In this document: positions 1 through 10,932 of the stretch, one piece after another | Layout of the letters: each line of letters opens with the position of its first letter | Position numbering within the stretch: the first letter of the stretch is position 1 | Assembly: GCA_015501595.1 (NCBI GenBank) | Contig: JADNRX010000285.1 | Coordinates: 1-64,000 of the forward strand | DNA: 64,000 nt | Origin: Hymenopellis radicata | Lineage: Eukaryota; Basidiomycota; Agaricomycetes; Agaricales; Physalacriaceae | Direction of reading: 5' to 3' | Made by a program: the position numbers and the translations under genes | Notes under the pieces: generated by a model | Database searches by the model: none | Told to the model about the DNA's origin: nothing | The model's input: only the letters and a program-made list of their open reading frames with translations

Positions 1-651
1 GCGCAATATACTGTCACAAAGTTGACGAGATGGTTTGAGAAGCATAGGTCCAAGCTCAAGCTAAAGGCTGGCACCGGGAACTCCTTTATCGTTAATTCTA
101 CGCGCCATTCTGAAGCGGATTTTGCTCTTTTCTTTGACGAGAATCCTCATCCGCCGGATGAGCTCGTCGATGTGTGGGCGCGGACGCTCAAGGTCCCAGT
201 CACGCTCGTACACGATTGGATCGCGCGGAAGAGGGAGAAGGAAGGCATAGGGAGGCTGCTGACGCCGAGAACGACGAGTCCAGAGATCAAGTTGGAGGAG
301 GAAAGCGCGTCGGCGGGGTTGGACACGACGTCTATCGTGCCGGATGTACCATCATCTCCGAAGAGAAAGAAGAAGCCTACCCATCGCATACGACTACTGC
401 GAGCTATTGGGGAAGGCATGGATAGAGTGGATGCTGCCCCTCCGCAATCGACAGTCGCGTCCGAAGAGTGGCTTCCGTTGTCGCCTGTGTCTCCATCTCC
501 TATGCCTTCTTCTTCTGCTCTCCCGACATCTGCGGATGAATTCAATACACGTTTTGCTCCGTATGAGATACAAATGAGGAGCTTTTTGGAGAAGGTGGGC
601 CGTGGGGAGTTGGAGGAGAAAGGATGGAAGGCGGGGTGGGGTTTCGGCTGA
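1..651 (+). CDS. Double homeodomain-like DNA-binding protein, 5' partial
   Basis: The frame is open from base 1, so this is a 3' exon whose start lies outside the window; a related copy near 51.7-52.1 kb shows the missing first exon. Two helix-3-like motifs are visible: LTRWFEKHRSKLK near the start and VHDWIARKREKEG about 50 residues later, each with the W-[FI]-x3-R core of a homeodomain recognition helix. The rest is Ser/Pro/Glu-rich and probably disordered, ending in WKAGWGFG. By inference it is a nuclear transcription factor. A mating-type HD protein is possible, but none of the usual mating-locus neighbours is visible. Homeodomain call moderate; coding call strong. Confidence 0.6.
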   Translation, partial: AQYTVTKLTRWFEKHRSKLKLKAGTGNSFIVNSTRHSEADFALFFDENPHPPDELVDVWARTLKVPVTLVHDWIARKREKEGIGRLLTPRTTSPEIKLEEESASAGLDTTSIVPDVPSSPKRKKKPTHRIRLLRAIGEGMDRVDAAPPQSTVASEEWLPLSPVSPSPMPSSSALPTSADEFNTRFAPYEIQMRSFLEKVGRGELEEKGWKAGWGFG

Positions 652-989
652 ATTTGAGTCGGGGGTCACATGACGCTCCAAGAGAGACGAGAACTCTGAC
701 GTGGTGTGCCTACTCCTTCGACGCGCCGACTTGAGTTGACATTCAAGATAGAGGAGCGGTCGGAGCTATCTATCATCCCTAACCCTCGCTAATTTGGCAT
801 GATCACGATCACGTGTTGACTTCACTTGTCGCGGGTCGGAATCAGAATTTTTATTGACTCTCAGAGTCACCATCATCGATCATCGTGCTTAAGTACTTTT
901 GAATTCTGGGCTGCGCCAAATACGTCCAATATTCCGTCACTCTCGGTAACATGGACAATAACTAAAGTCCACAATAGTATACAATGGGC
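652..989. other. Intergenic, with a short direct repeat
   Basis: No gene seen. Bases about 690-742 are closely repeated at about 3735-3808, both ending in CGCCGACTTGAGTTGACATT, so a downstream block was copied next to the neighbouring regulator gene. Confidence 0.5.
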
Positions 990-1272
990 TAGTACTTGTC
1001 CTTGTTCTTCTTCGACTTCTTCGACGGGGACCCAGAAAGTTGTTCCGCATCCCGTGCATGCTTCTTCCCCTTCTTGATCAATTTCTTGATCACTTTCCGC
1101 TGTTCCTCCACCTTTTGTTCCAACTCGTCAAGCCGGGCACGATTCAACGAGGCACCAGAAGTCTGTCGAGTCCATGCTGGGACATTGGATTCCTCTCCCG
1201 AAAGATCCTCCTCTTGGTCCGTGGGCAAGTGTTCGTCTTGTCCAGGTTCAAGTGGAACCTTGACACACTGTA
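990..1272 (-). pseudogene. Orphan C-terminal coiled-coil exon of the 1.4-3.5 kb regulator family
   Basis: The reverse strand encodes a Lys-rich coiled coil (core ARLDELEQKVEEQRKVIKKL) ending in KKSKKNKDKY. It resembles the extreme C terminus of the gene ending at 1453, which also runs from a coiled coil into KKSKKDDKGKGK. A good acceptor (TTTTGTTACAG) precedes the frame at about 1273. It is either an alternative last exon of that gene or the remnant of a lost third tandem copy; I favour the remnant because the upstream gene already has its own stop. Confidence 0.4.
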
Positions 1273-1452
1273 ACAAAAGTTCCCGAGTCAGAAACCACGT
1301 TCTGTCTAACCTAACCAAGCTTATTCACGCCAACTGTGTTTCAACTTTCAAGGAGCTACTTGGTTTTATTTTCAGACAAGCTACTTCGCAATTTCTAAAG
1401 TCCATATAGTAAGTCCGTATAAGTTCTCAAGAGCTAATGTACAAATATTCAT

Positions 1453-3532
1453 CTATGGATTGTCTTGGTCTGGGACCTTGCCTTTGCCCTTATCATCCTT
1501 CTTGGACTTCTTCTTGCCCTTCTCTACCTTCTCGCCTTCCAAGACACTCAAGCACAGCTCCAACTGCTTTATGTGCTTCTTCATCTTCTTATGTCCTTGC
1601 TCCAAATCTTGGATCCTGGTTTGACTGAGCTGGAGGATGGTAGCCGTGCCCGCGATTCGAGTTGTTCGCGACGGTGTAGCCAGAAACTCGGCCTGAGGAA
1701 GATGAGCACCAGAGCGAGGTACTTCTTCTTCTCCACAGCCCAAGAACTCTTGAGGTCCTTGCAAGAACTCGTCTTGGCTGGGGGGTAAGAAGCCGAGTTG
1801 TCCTTGTGCCAATGGGTGCTTGACGCACTTGACTTTGCGCTGCAAGCACTCGTCACAGGAGAAACGCCGATTCCCATCGATGCCCTTGTAAAACCCGAAG
1901 ACACACTTGCACGGCTTGTCTTCACAGGGTATACAAGCACCACTAATCCAGCGTTGAACCCCTGAGCTGTTGTTGCCAGCTTTGAGAGGTCGACACAGGT
2001 TCTTGGTCCGGACCTGAGAGGCATCCGAAGCTTCTGGGGAGACATCTCGCTGTTTCTGCTTCTTGGCGGGTGGTCGGGCTCTAGCTTTGCCCTTGGAAGA
2101 AGTGGTCGGTTCGGGTTCGCCTTCACTATCCGTGTCCCGCGGAAGCTTCTTGGATTTGGACTTCGCCGTTTTCGACTCGTCCTTCTTGGTGGGTTCTGGG
2201 GCGCGACCTTTGCCTTTGTCTTTTGTAGGCTTAGGTAGGGCAGGGGGGTCTGACTCGTCGGGAGATACTTCTCGTACCGACTTGTCTATGTCCATGGTGT
2301 CGAAGTCTTCATCTTCGAGTACGTCCACGTCCACATTTGCGGGATTTTGAACAAAGGCACCGTTGTTGCCTTCGCTGAGCTTGTTGTGTGGTGGGGCAGC
2401 GGGACGCTCGGGACCGGAATCATCTGAAACTCCCGTAGCACGTTGAGGCTTGCACCTAGGAGCAGCCGTCTTCGTCCTCTCGACAGATGGCTTATCCTTT
2501 GAAGGATCCATTTCCTCTTCGTCCTCGCTGGACTCTTGGCCTCGAGTACGCTTAGCTGGTTCTGGTTTAGAACGACGCGGTAGAGGCTTGGCGGAAACGG
2601 AGGACGAGCCGGGACCTCGAGTGATACGGCACGAGAGAGCAGACGTAGTGCTGTAGTCGGAGCCTGTGTCCCGTGAAGACTGGCGCGGAGCAGGGAGTCG
2701 ATGCTTCTCCAGGTCGGATGGAGTGGACGATAGGGCGTCCTGGGGCGTGATGAGGCCGGATTCTTCATTGCTGGTCTTTGTGCCTCGCTTCCAGTCAACA
2801 GACGGCGACGGCGAGAAAGTCGGTTTGGTATCGTTGTTCGTAGGCGGCGGGTCTACGACCATGGCCGCTTCAGATCCAGTCTCGTCCATGTCGGCATCAA
2901 CACGGTTACCGTTGACTGCATCATCTCCGGATAGCTGATCTTGTTGTGGCAATAATTCAAAGTCCTGAGCGAAAGGATCGTCATTGTCACTTTCTTCAAG
3001 GACACTGCGTTCCGGCGGAGGACCTTCTTGCGGCGGCCGCTCTTCCGCACGAGTGGGGCTCGGTGCCTCCACCTTCATTTCCTGCATGGAATACATGTGT
3101 TGTAAGAGACAAGGAATCGGATTAGCTAAGGTCCACTTGCCTCAGCCTTTGCCTGAACAGAATTCTCCTCTTCGTCATCTGAGATGACTATGATTTGTTT
3201 GCGTGCACGAGATGACCTGGGCTTGGACTTGGACAGAGCCCGGTCGGCAACTGTCTTTAGTCTTCAATCAGCAATCATTGTACTTCCTAAAAATAAGTCC
3301 AACTTGCCTTTGCAGACAAAGCTAATTCCAGTTTCTCCGACAATTCCTGGTTCGTCCTCGCCAAATCGTTTTTTTCCGAGTCGAGAGCAAGGATTTGATT
3401 CGACATTTCCGTGTTCCGCGTCCGTTCCTTTTGGATCTCAGAAAGAAAATGATTCCGCCCAGTAAGAATCTCGTCCCTCTCCTTCCTGAGGCGCGCGTTT
3501 TCCCGTCGCAGTCGCTCCAGTTCAGCGTCCAT
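1453..3532 (-). CDS. Coiled-coil / Zn-cluster regulator (copy A), three exons
   Basis: Proposed exons 3532-3308, 3254-3141 and 3081-1453, all phase 0, giving about 655 residues. Residues 1-75 are a coiled coil starting MDAELERLRRENARL. Residues 76-113 include IIVISDDEEE, a good SUMO-interaction motif. The long last exon is acidic and Ser/Pro-rich with K/R-rich tracts, then a Cys cluster CIPCEDKPCKC...CDECLQRKVKC like fungal zinc clusters, then a C-terminal coiled coil. Both introns start with GC (GCAAGT) instead of GT. It is tandem to copy B (4599-6283), with the same N-terminal half but a different zinc domain. Likely a nuclear chromatin or transcription factor; function inferred. Confidence 0.7.
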
Positions 3533-4598
3533 TGTGGTCGTGGTTTTTGACCAAAGGCCGTTACCTCCGAATTCAACCCAAATAGGAAACTATGCCACAT
3601 GTCGTGAATCGCGCCGCCTTGTACCGATACCACCATCATGGCTGACGAACTGAGCGCAGACTCGATCAGTCTAACTCGGACGACGGCGATAAGGAAGAGG
3701 CTTTACTAGACTGATCGAGTGTCTGCTGAAGAGTGAGCTCTGGAAGAACTCTGATGTGGTGCGAGGTGGTGCGCCTCCTCCTTCGACGCGCCGACTTGAG
3801 TTGACATTAACTTCCCCAACCAAATCCGTACGTGCTTTTTAACATAAACTCTAGGCTGCTTCGTACTCATTCGGAGTCATGCTTTCCGATATCAGTCCGC
3901 CCCACCGTGTCTGCATCTATAGATCATACATCAGTAATTAGCGTTCATTTCGCTGGATCCCACACACATTACGAGGAAACCCCCTGAACTGAACTGGCTC
4001 GATATTGCCAGCGTTCGTCGCGCGCCTTGCCCGCGACCATACGCTTGGAGAAGACGTACATACTAATAGTTGACGCATTGCGCATCTCGTGCCGAGATGT
4101 GAACATCCGTCATACCTTGGAACCGCCTGTCTTGTTTGTTGAGATGTAAATGCCGGCATTCAGTTCATCAGTACGCACTACATGAACAGCCGTCTACTCT
4201 TGATAAATTGGCTGCGCCACGCATCATTTCAGGGATCGCTGATCTTGCGCAAAACGACGTGATCTCCAAGTCCTACAGGCAGTGAACGTTTGAACGTCTG
4301 GACTGATGGCGCACCCCATGATGATCTTAATGTTTTTCGGCATGATAATAAATAGCATAAGACCCCATAACGGATACTATTGTACTTCTACATTGATACG
4401 AGGAAAACGATAACTCGAAAACGAAGTAGGTATGTGAGCGAAAAAGTACAATAATACACATGTATGACACGGCGAAAGAAGATTATTTCTTCAAGATGGG
4501 ATCTATCAACCCCTGCAAGTCGACTATAAATCAAGAGACATGCAGGGATCAGATAGTGTACTCACAAGAAATGTTTTGTTGACATTGCGTTCGGTACC
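3533..4598. other. Intergenic with decayed Sm-like start
   Basis: At 3640 an ATG reads MADELSADSISLTRTT, aligned in position and orientation with the Sm-like exon at 6387 (MAEDFASFLRHTLRITTT) but soon hitting a stop. About 107 bases separate it from the divergent coiled-coil start at 3532. No convincing gene from 3700 to 4598. Confidence 0.4.
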
Positions 4599-6283
4599 TC
4601 ATGACGACTTTAGTACGCGAGCTTTCGGAGGCGACGCTGATGATGCCTCTGCCATCTGCGCCTCTTTTCGATTGCGACTGTTCCGCTTCCCACACGCTTT
4701 ACTACTGCGCTCATGTCGCCGGCGGCTATCTGCACATGAGAAGTCAGCCCCGCAGTGCTTACACCGCTTCGACTTGTCGTGGGCGTTCGACGATTTGATG
4801 TGTCGCTCGACGTCGCTGCGGCGCGCGTACGTCTTGGTGCATCCAGGAACAGAGCACGGGTAGAGAGTTGCGGGTTTCCGCCCGGGGTAGGCCCAATCGT
4901 CCAGGCTCAAACTCTTCGTGGTCAGTGGTGACGACTTGAGCTCGTCGCCCTCGCCCTCACTGTCCTCTTCCTCCTTTTCTTCGGATTTAAGCTGCACCTT
5001 TTGGGTGGCGATCCGTGCACGTCGCGGACGACCTGACTGAGACAAAGATGGCTCTGGTTCTGGTTTGGAACGACACGGTAGAGGCTTGAATATAGGTGCG
5101 GAAACGGCGGACGAGCCGGGACCGCGAGTGACACGGCACGAGAGAGCAGGCGTAGTGCTGTAGTCGGAGCCTGTGTCCTGTGAAGACTGGTGCGGAGCAG
5201 GGAGTAGGTCGGATGGAGTCAACGACAGGGCGTCCTGGGCGGTTGTGAGGCTAGAGTCCTCGCTGCTGGTCTTTGTGCCTCGCTTCCAGTCAACAGACGG
5301 CGACGGCGACTCAGAGAAAGTCGGTTTGGCAGGCGGCGGGTCTACGACCATGTCCTCTTCAGAGGGCTCGTCCTTGTCGGCATCAACATCATTACCGTTA
5401 ACATCCATGACTTCCATGGATGGGGTATTGGCGGACTTGATATTGTTCGCCAGTAAAGTTGTCAATCCCAGTTTGAGCCAACTATTTATAGCTTACCTTC
5501 TCATCGTTGCGCTTTCTCTTCAAGTCTCCGGTTGTCCGAGGTGCATCCAGTGCATCATCTTCTGATATAGAAGATAATTGACGGGATACGCTTTGTTTGT
5601 GATGTCGTTGCAATAATTCAAAGTCGTGAGCGAAAGGATCGTCATTGTCGCTTTCGTCAAGACCGCTGCATTCCGGCAGATAACCTTCTTGCGGCAGCGG
5701 CGGCTGTTCTTCCGCACAAGTGGGGCTCGGTGCCTCGACCTTCATTTCCTGCATGGAATATGTAAGAGACAAGGATTAGCTAGGACCACTTACCTGAACA
5801 GAACTCTCCATGCGAGATGACCTGGGCTTGGACTTGGAGGCAATGGGCACTTCAGCAGAGAGAGACAGCCGAGGAATACGTTTAGTTCTGTCTGCTGTAG
5901 TGCGGTCCGACGGAAGAGTCGAAGCTCGGGAATCACTCTAAGCATTGTTGTTCAATATGTTGGTACACCTCATTGGAAGATAGCAGGTCAACAATTGTCT
6001 ATAGTGTTCAATCGGCAATCAATGAACTTCCGAAAAACAAGTCCAACTTGCCTGTGCAGACAAAGCTAATTCCAACTTCTCAGACAGTTCCTGGTTGGTC
6101 CTCTTTAAATCGTCATTTTCAGAGTCGAGGGCAAGCAATTGATTCGACATTTCGGTATTCCTCGTCCGTTCCTTTTGGATTTGAGACACATATTGATTCC
6201 TCCCAGCAAGGATCTCGTCCCGGTCCTTCCTGAGGCCTGAGGCGCGCGTTTTCCCGTCGCAGTCGCTCCAGTTCAGCCTCCAT
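4599..6283 (-). pseudogene. Coiled-coil / C2H2 zinc-finger regulator (copy B), frameshifted in exon 1
   Basis: Paralogue of copy A. Exon 1 (6283-6052) encodes the same coiled coil but carries a 7-bp tandem duplication (CCTCAGG twice) that breaks the frame after NARLR. Later exons keep long open frames: EMKVEAPSP (about 5757-5491) and a last exon to 4599. The N-terminal half tracks copy A (PPPAKPTFSESPSPSVDWKRG) until KPLPCRSKPEP. It then diverges and ends in two C2H2-like fingers (CSVPGCTKTYARRSDVERH and CKHCGADFSCADSRRRHERS). The first intron again starts GCAAGT; the next has GTAAGT. It may still be expressed from a later start, so 'pseudogene' is tentative. Confidence 0.6.
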
Positions 6284-6386
6284 GGTGGTCGTGGGCAATG
6301 TTTTTGACCGAAGGCCGTCGGCCCGTTACCTCCAAATTTAACCCAAATAGGAAAGTATGCAGGCGGCACCTTGTACCGATACCACC

Positions 6387-6540
6387 ATGGCTGAGGACTT
6401 CGCTTCCTTCCTCCGTCACACACTGCGTATAACGACGACGGATAGTCGCATTTTTCTGGGTGCATTCGCTGGCACGGACAAGCCTCTCAACATCTATTAC
6501 TTCTGCTGTCGTTCCGTCCCATTCTACACGACCGTTTAGT
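6387..6540 (+). pseudogene. Sm-like (LSMD1/NatC subunit-like) N-terminal exon
   Basis: The ATG at 6387 opens MAEDFASFLRHTLRITTTD, continuing SRIFLGAFAGTDKPLNI. This matches the Sm1 motif of LSMD1/NAA38-type Sm-like proteins (helix, strand, DGR-like turn, G-x-F-x-[GC]-TD). The frame then runs into residues unlike the family and stops at 6540, with no clear donor, so the C-terminal Sm2 motif is missing. It starts 103 bases from the divergent coiled-coil exon of copy B; the same pairing recurs near 3.6 and 22.4 kb. In known relatives the protein is the small auxiliary subunit of NatC acetyltransferase. Here probably a truncated copy. Confidence 0.5.
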
Positions 6541-7048
6541 CCATCGCCGAAACACCATCGTCTAAGGAGTCAATGATGGCATTGACGCAATCAAAGCCTG
6601 GCTACGTTCATTCGCGTCTGTGATGTATGTTATCGTCTACCGGCGACCGCAATGGTAAGTACATCTTTTCTGTTTTCCCTTTTGCAACTCAATTTTTCTC
6701 TAAGGTATCCTCGACGATGCAAAGGCTGTCTTTCACCACCCACCATGCTAGCAACTGTGCCAACGTAGAATATTTCGACAACAACGACGACATGAACCCG
6801 GCACCCGCACGAGTGGCCTAAAGCTTGTCCTCAAACTGTCGAGGCTGCCTAGGGGAGACTACCCTCAAATGGCCCTGCAACAAGGAAAGGAAGCAACTTG
6901 ACTTGATCCCGCAAAGCATCGAGATCTGGGAATATAGCGACTAAGCCAGGCTACCTTCGTGAGATTTTGGCGAATTGCGACATCTTCTAGTCTATCATCG
7001 TCATCATTGTCCACTCCTTGCTTCAAAAGCTCTGTATCCTGAACCACC

Positions 7049-8510
7049 ATGAACCCGAAGCGCATCCTAGTTGTCGGCGGCGGACCCGCTGGGCTCGTGT
7101 CGCTGCGGAATCTCACTGATCGGGGCCAATTCGAGCGCGTTGAGCTCGTCGAGCGGGACGACGTTGGCGGTGTATGGTGAGTTCCATCGCGCCCTTTTTC
7201 GCAACGAAAAGCTCAAAGGAGTCGCCAGGTACTTGGACGACCCCAAGGAAGGCGACACGAAGCCCCGATGGCCCTCACCGGCGTAGTCTGGTCTGGTGGG
7301 CAACGTTCTGCCAGAGTTTCTCTCATTCTCCCACTTTCCATTTCCCGAGCCGCTGTCTACACCTCATCAACCGTTCCCTACGCTTGTGGAGACTTACGAC
7401 TACCTTCGGGCATTTGCAGACCCTTACCTGAAGAGCGGCCATATCAGACTAAACACGGAAATTACATCTGTCGATGAACTTGCAAATGGCGCTGGATGGA
7501 AAGTCAGCTTCAATGATTGGAATGCGGGTGGGAAAGCTCGCCAAGAGACCTGGGACGCGATTGTTGTTGCCGTTGGATGGCACGACAATCTGGTTTGGCC
7601 AGAGACGGAGGGTCTTGAAGAGCTCAAGGCACGGAACCTTGCTATTCACGCGAAATGGTGGAGAGGAGCGAAAGGTTACGAGGGAAAGGTATGCTCGCGC
7701 CATCTACGACGTCCCAGCATCTAAATTAGCAGTCAGCGTGCTCTGGTTATTGGGAATGCTAATTCATCGAACGATATTGCTGCCCAACTAGCGCCCGTCG
7801 CCCAAGACCCGGTATACCGCAATATTCGACGCCCCTCTTTCCCCAGATTCCCTAATCTTCCCGACGAGCGTATTAAGGACGTGGCGCCAGTCGTTAAATA
7901 CGCGCTAGGTCAGGATGACAAGGTCATTGCGACGCTTAAAGATGGTACCATTATATTCGATATCGATATAGTGTTCATCGGCACCGGATACGCCCCATAT
8001 CCCAAGTTCGTGCACCTCCTTAACGAGAACAAGGAGCTACAGTCGCTCATGACTCCACCACCTACGCCGCACCGTATCCCGTCGCTGCATCGCTACATCC
8101 TGAATGCGCACAACCCCCGTCTCGCGTTCGTCTGCTCCGCGCTGTCGTACACCGCGTTCACCATCGGCGACCTGCAGAGCACGTGGCTCGCGCTTGCGTG
8201 GCGTGGAGAGATTGCGTACCCGCAAACGGCGGCAGAGCGACTTGTGTTTGAGCGGGATCGCTTGGAGGCGATAGCTGAGTGGGTGGCGGCGCTGGATAAT
8301 CCTTCCTCGCTGTTCGTGTACGGAGTGCTTGGGGCGTATGAGGAGGAATATGCGATTGGGCTCAAGGAGGACGTGGTTAGAGCGCGTCCCGAGTTGGGGG
8401 ATGTGCTTCCGGAATGGAGTGAGGCGAGGACGAAGCATCGGGAGGCGATGTATGCTGTCAGGTTCAAGTCGTTAGAGTGGACGCGGGATCACAATGAAGT
8501 TGAGCGTTAG
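7049..8510 (+). pseudogene. Flavin-containing monooxygenase (FMO-like) with one in-frame stop
   Basis: Exons 7049-7176, 7229-7688 and 7737-8510 (introns 52 and 48 nt, GT-AG) would give 453 codons plus stop. The N terminus has the FAD Rossmann motif VVGGGPAGL and then ELVERDDVGGVW. The second nucleotide-binding motif (IGNANSSNDIA) follows the second intron, and FIGTGYAPYPKF is the ATG-containing segment typical of FMOs. The C-terminal half is intact to 8510. A TAG at 7284-7286 interrupts WPSPA; the relic copy at 22.8 kb has TAT CCT there, so the change is derived. A recent nonsense allele or a base error are the options. Expected role: NADPH-dependent oxygenation of N- or S-containing small molecules. 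Confidence 0.75.
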
Positions 8511-8599
8511 TTAGATTTTATGTATTGGGGATATACATATGACTGTGACTCTTTTGGTTGCGTACTCAGCAGTAATTCTAGATATGTAGGGCCAAACTA

Positions 8600-8770
8600 A
8601 CATCAAGGGTTTAGGCAAGTTTGTGGAAGGGGTTGGGGGATTTGGACTTCTGCTAGTGTGCGTGGCGGAGCGTTCAACAGTACCATAGTGTCCTTGGAGA
8701 CGCGTCGACAGAGGATAACCACATGTCCGTCGAGCACAGACTAGTCTCGGTAGCCTGTAGATTCCAAAGC
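8600..8770 (-). repeat. Inverted copy of a segment at about 10380-10500
   Basis: Read on the reverse strand, this segment resembles the plus strand at 10.4 kb; both translate to VC[AV]R... and YGTVERS[AS]-type strings. A further diverged relative sits near 37.24-37.41 kb on the reverse strand. It appears to be a low-copy dispersed repeat, not a gene. Confidence 0.4.
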
Positions 8771-8980
8771 AATAGTGACTCCTGCATGCAAACAAACATT
8801 TTCAAAATTTCGTGCTGGATTCTCAAGCGATGAAACGATGAAACGATGAAACGATGTGATAAGCCGACTACTCAAGCGGTTCTGCGCCACACACGATGAT
8901 CGCGCAAGTCACGCTACTTGCTTCGTTTGCTCTACACCACCATCACTCTTTTTTCAATTTCGCTCTTTTTCTAGTCCAAC

Positions 8981-9843
8981 ATGAAGACTTTGAAGGACTT
9001 TCTTGGTGCGCGACGTGGACGGAAATCCAAGGAGTCTTCTAGCCGCGACTCTGCTCGCTTCAAATCCAGTTCGCCCCCAGTCATCATCTCGCCCTCCGCT
9101 ATTTTGGTCGTCTCGACGCCACGCTCGTCGCCCATGCCTCGCTTGTCGCCCATGCTCTCGCCGTCGCCTCAGCCGTCGGACTGGCAGTCACGCATCCATG
9201 TGCTAGAACGGGAGAATGAGAGGCTGAAGAAGGAAGCAGTCGTGCGCGATGAAAACTTGAAGCGGTTGCAGAGGTCTTACAATGAACTGCTGAGGCACAA
9301 ATCCCCAGCACCGCAGAGACGAGTCAAGAAACAGGTACGAAAACCCTTGACTGTTTCCTTGACTCGGTTATCGATTTATCTATACAGCCGTCTAAAGCCC
9401 GGATTTCCGTCTACCAGGACGCAACTGCCAACTCGAAATTCACTCCTTCATCCACTCGCTTTGTTTCTCGCATACCCGTCAGAGCGCTCGGTCGCTCAGC
9501 CCTTCCTTCGAAAGTAACGCCTTTTCGGCTCTCAGACAGCAAACATCTTACCCCTACTCCGACCCGCTCTACTCCTCCGTCTACCCGTCGATCCACGCCT
9601 TCTCGTGAGATCGGCACTCCGACGCCTGCAGGACGTACTGGAAAGCAGTCCATAACGTTGCTTAAACCCCAGCGCTCTGTTTCGTCCATCAAGGCAAGAT
9701 CACCCGCAAGACGCGCTTCGCCTCTCTCTGTCCTCCGCCCAAACCTCCCAGCTCTCACTGTACCTCTCTCGCAGAAGGCGACGCGTCACAGCACGCATGA
9801 TTGCAAAGGGAAGGAGAACGGTGTGCGGCCGACGTGGGTATAG
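8981..9843 (+). CDS. Ser/Pro/Arg-rich coiled-coil protein
   Basis: Exons 8981-9334 and 9388-9843 (53-nt GT-AG intron, phase 0) give about 269 residues. The N terminus MKTLKDFLGARRGRKSK is basic, followed by Ser-Pro repeats. A coiled coil at about residues 70-105 (core HVLERENERLKKEAVVRDE) precedes a basic, Thr/Pro-rich tail with several [ST]P sites and a final KENGVRP, a KEN-like motif. This composition suggests a phosphorylated scaffold or cell-cycle protein, but no family is recognised. Part of exon 2 recurs as a reversed relic at 31.39-31.64 kb. A block just upstream (about 8826-8875) recurs at 45.36 kb. Confidence 0.65.
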
Positions 9844-10932
9844 AGTACTGCCAGTGAGAAATCGTTTGATACGGGTGATACCTATTGATGGTCACAGAAT
9901 ATCTTCAGTATCGACGGATATCAGCCTGTATCAGAAATCTGCCGGAATATTATTACATGATTGAAAAGAATTGACGCCACAGTGAGCTTAATATCAAGCG
10001 CTCTTCTAGCGGCGCTCGGTGGTCTGCTCGTTGTAAGGCTTGCGTTGGTATTGAACATCTTTGACAGTCTGAATCACTTACCGCTCCTATAATTCCGGGA
10101 TGAAAAGGCGTTTGCGTCTAAGCAGAGGAGAAGAGCAAATACGCTAGGGTCAAGTACACGGCCATGATGGAGGTCACAAATCAACCACCATCCCTAAGAA
10201 TGACCAACGCGCCTGGCGCGGCGACATCGGCGGACTATTAAACCAGTCAGTCGGCGATGGCATCGACGTTATTTGCCCACTCTCAGTCTGACTCCACAAC
10301 TGAGAGCCCTCTTGATTTGTGAATTATGGGTCTCTCCTGCTTGGGAACGTGCCTCGGACACTTGAAGGGTTGAAAAAGGAAGCGTCGCAGGTCTGCGTTC
10401 GTAGTCTGTGCTCGACGGACATGTCGACGCGCTATGGCACCGTTGAACGCTCCTCCACTCTTCCGACGCAGCAGAAGCCCAAATACCCAAACTCCTTCTA
10501 CACCCACACATCCGGAACTACATATACTTACGTGGATAGAATTCAGCACGGAATTTAGAAAATGTTAATTTGCATGCAGTCACTATCGCTTCTGAATCTG
10601 TTACATTGCGCATCCTGAAGCTCGAAGCGCCATTATACACAGAAACGACAGGTTACCGAGACTCTACCCTTCCTTTCAAAACTCCAAAGACTTTGGTATA
10701 CAATTTGTTGGTATTTTCCAAGTGTATATATACTGGTATCATACTGCAGAGATACTGTAAGCCCAACGCTCAATCAACATCTCGGCCAGCGACACCTCTG
10801 ACTGCATGTAGTCGACGTCACGGTACTCGCCACCTCAAGCGGCGGGAGTCAACCCGATGACCATCGCGCAGGCGGGAATAGTACACAGAAGCGCACAAGC
10901 ATCATCAAGACCTTCCGACATTCCCTCCCCGT
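9844..10932. other. Gene-poor interval
   Basis: Nothing recognisable apart from the repeat at about 10320-10510. Translated, that segment gives SLLLGNVPRTLEGLKKE, also seen with changes on the reverse strand at about 37.3 kb. Short open frames here look like chance. Confidence 0.5.

Noticed and set aside
4201..4560. Possible LTR or promoter element in the AT-rich stretch
   Set aside because: No direct repeat, primer-binding site or matching second end was found.
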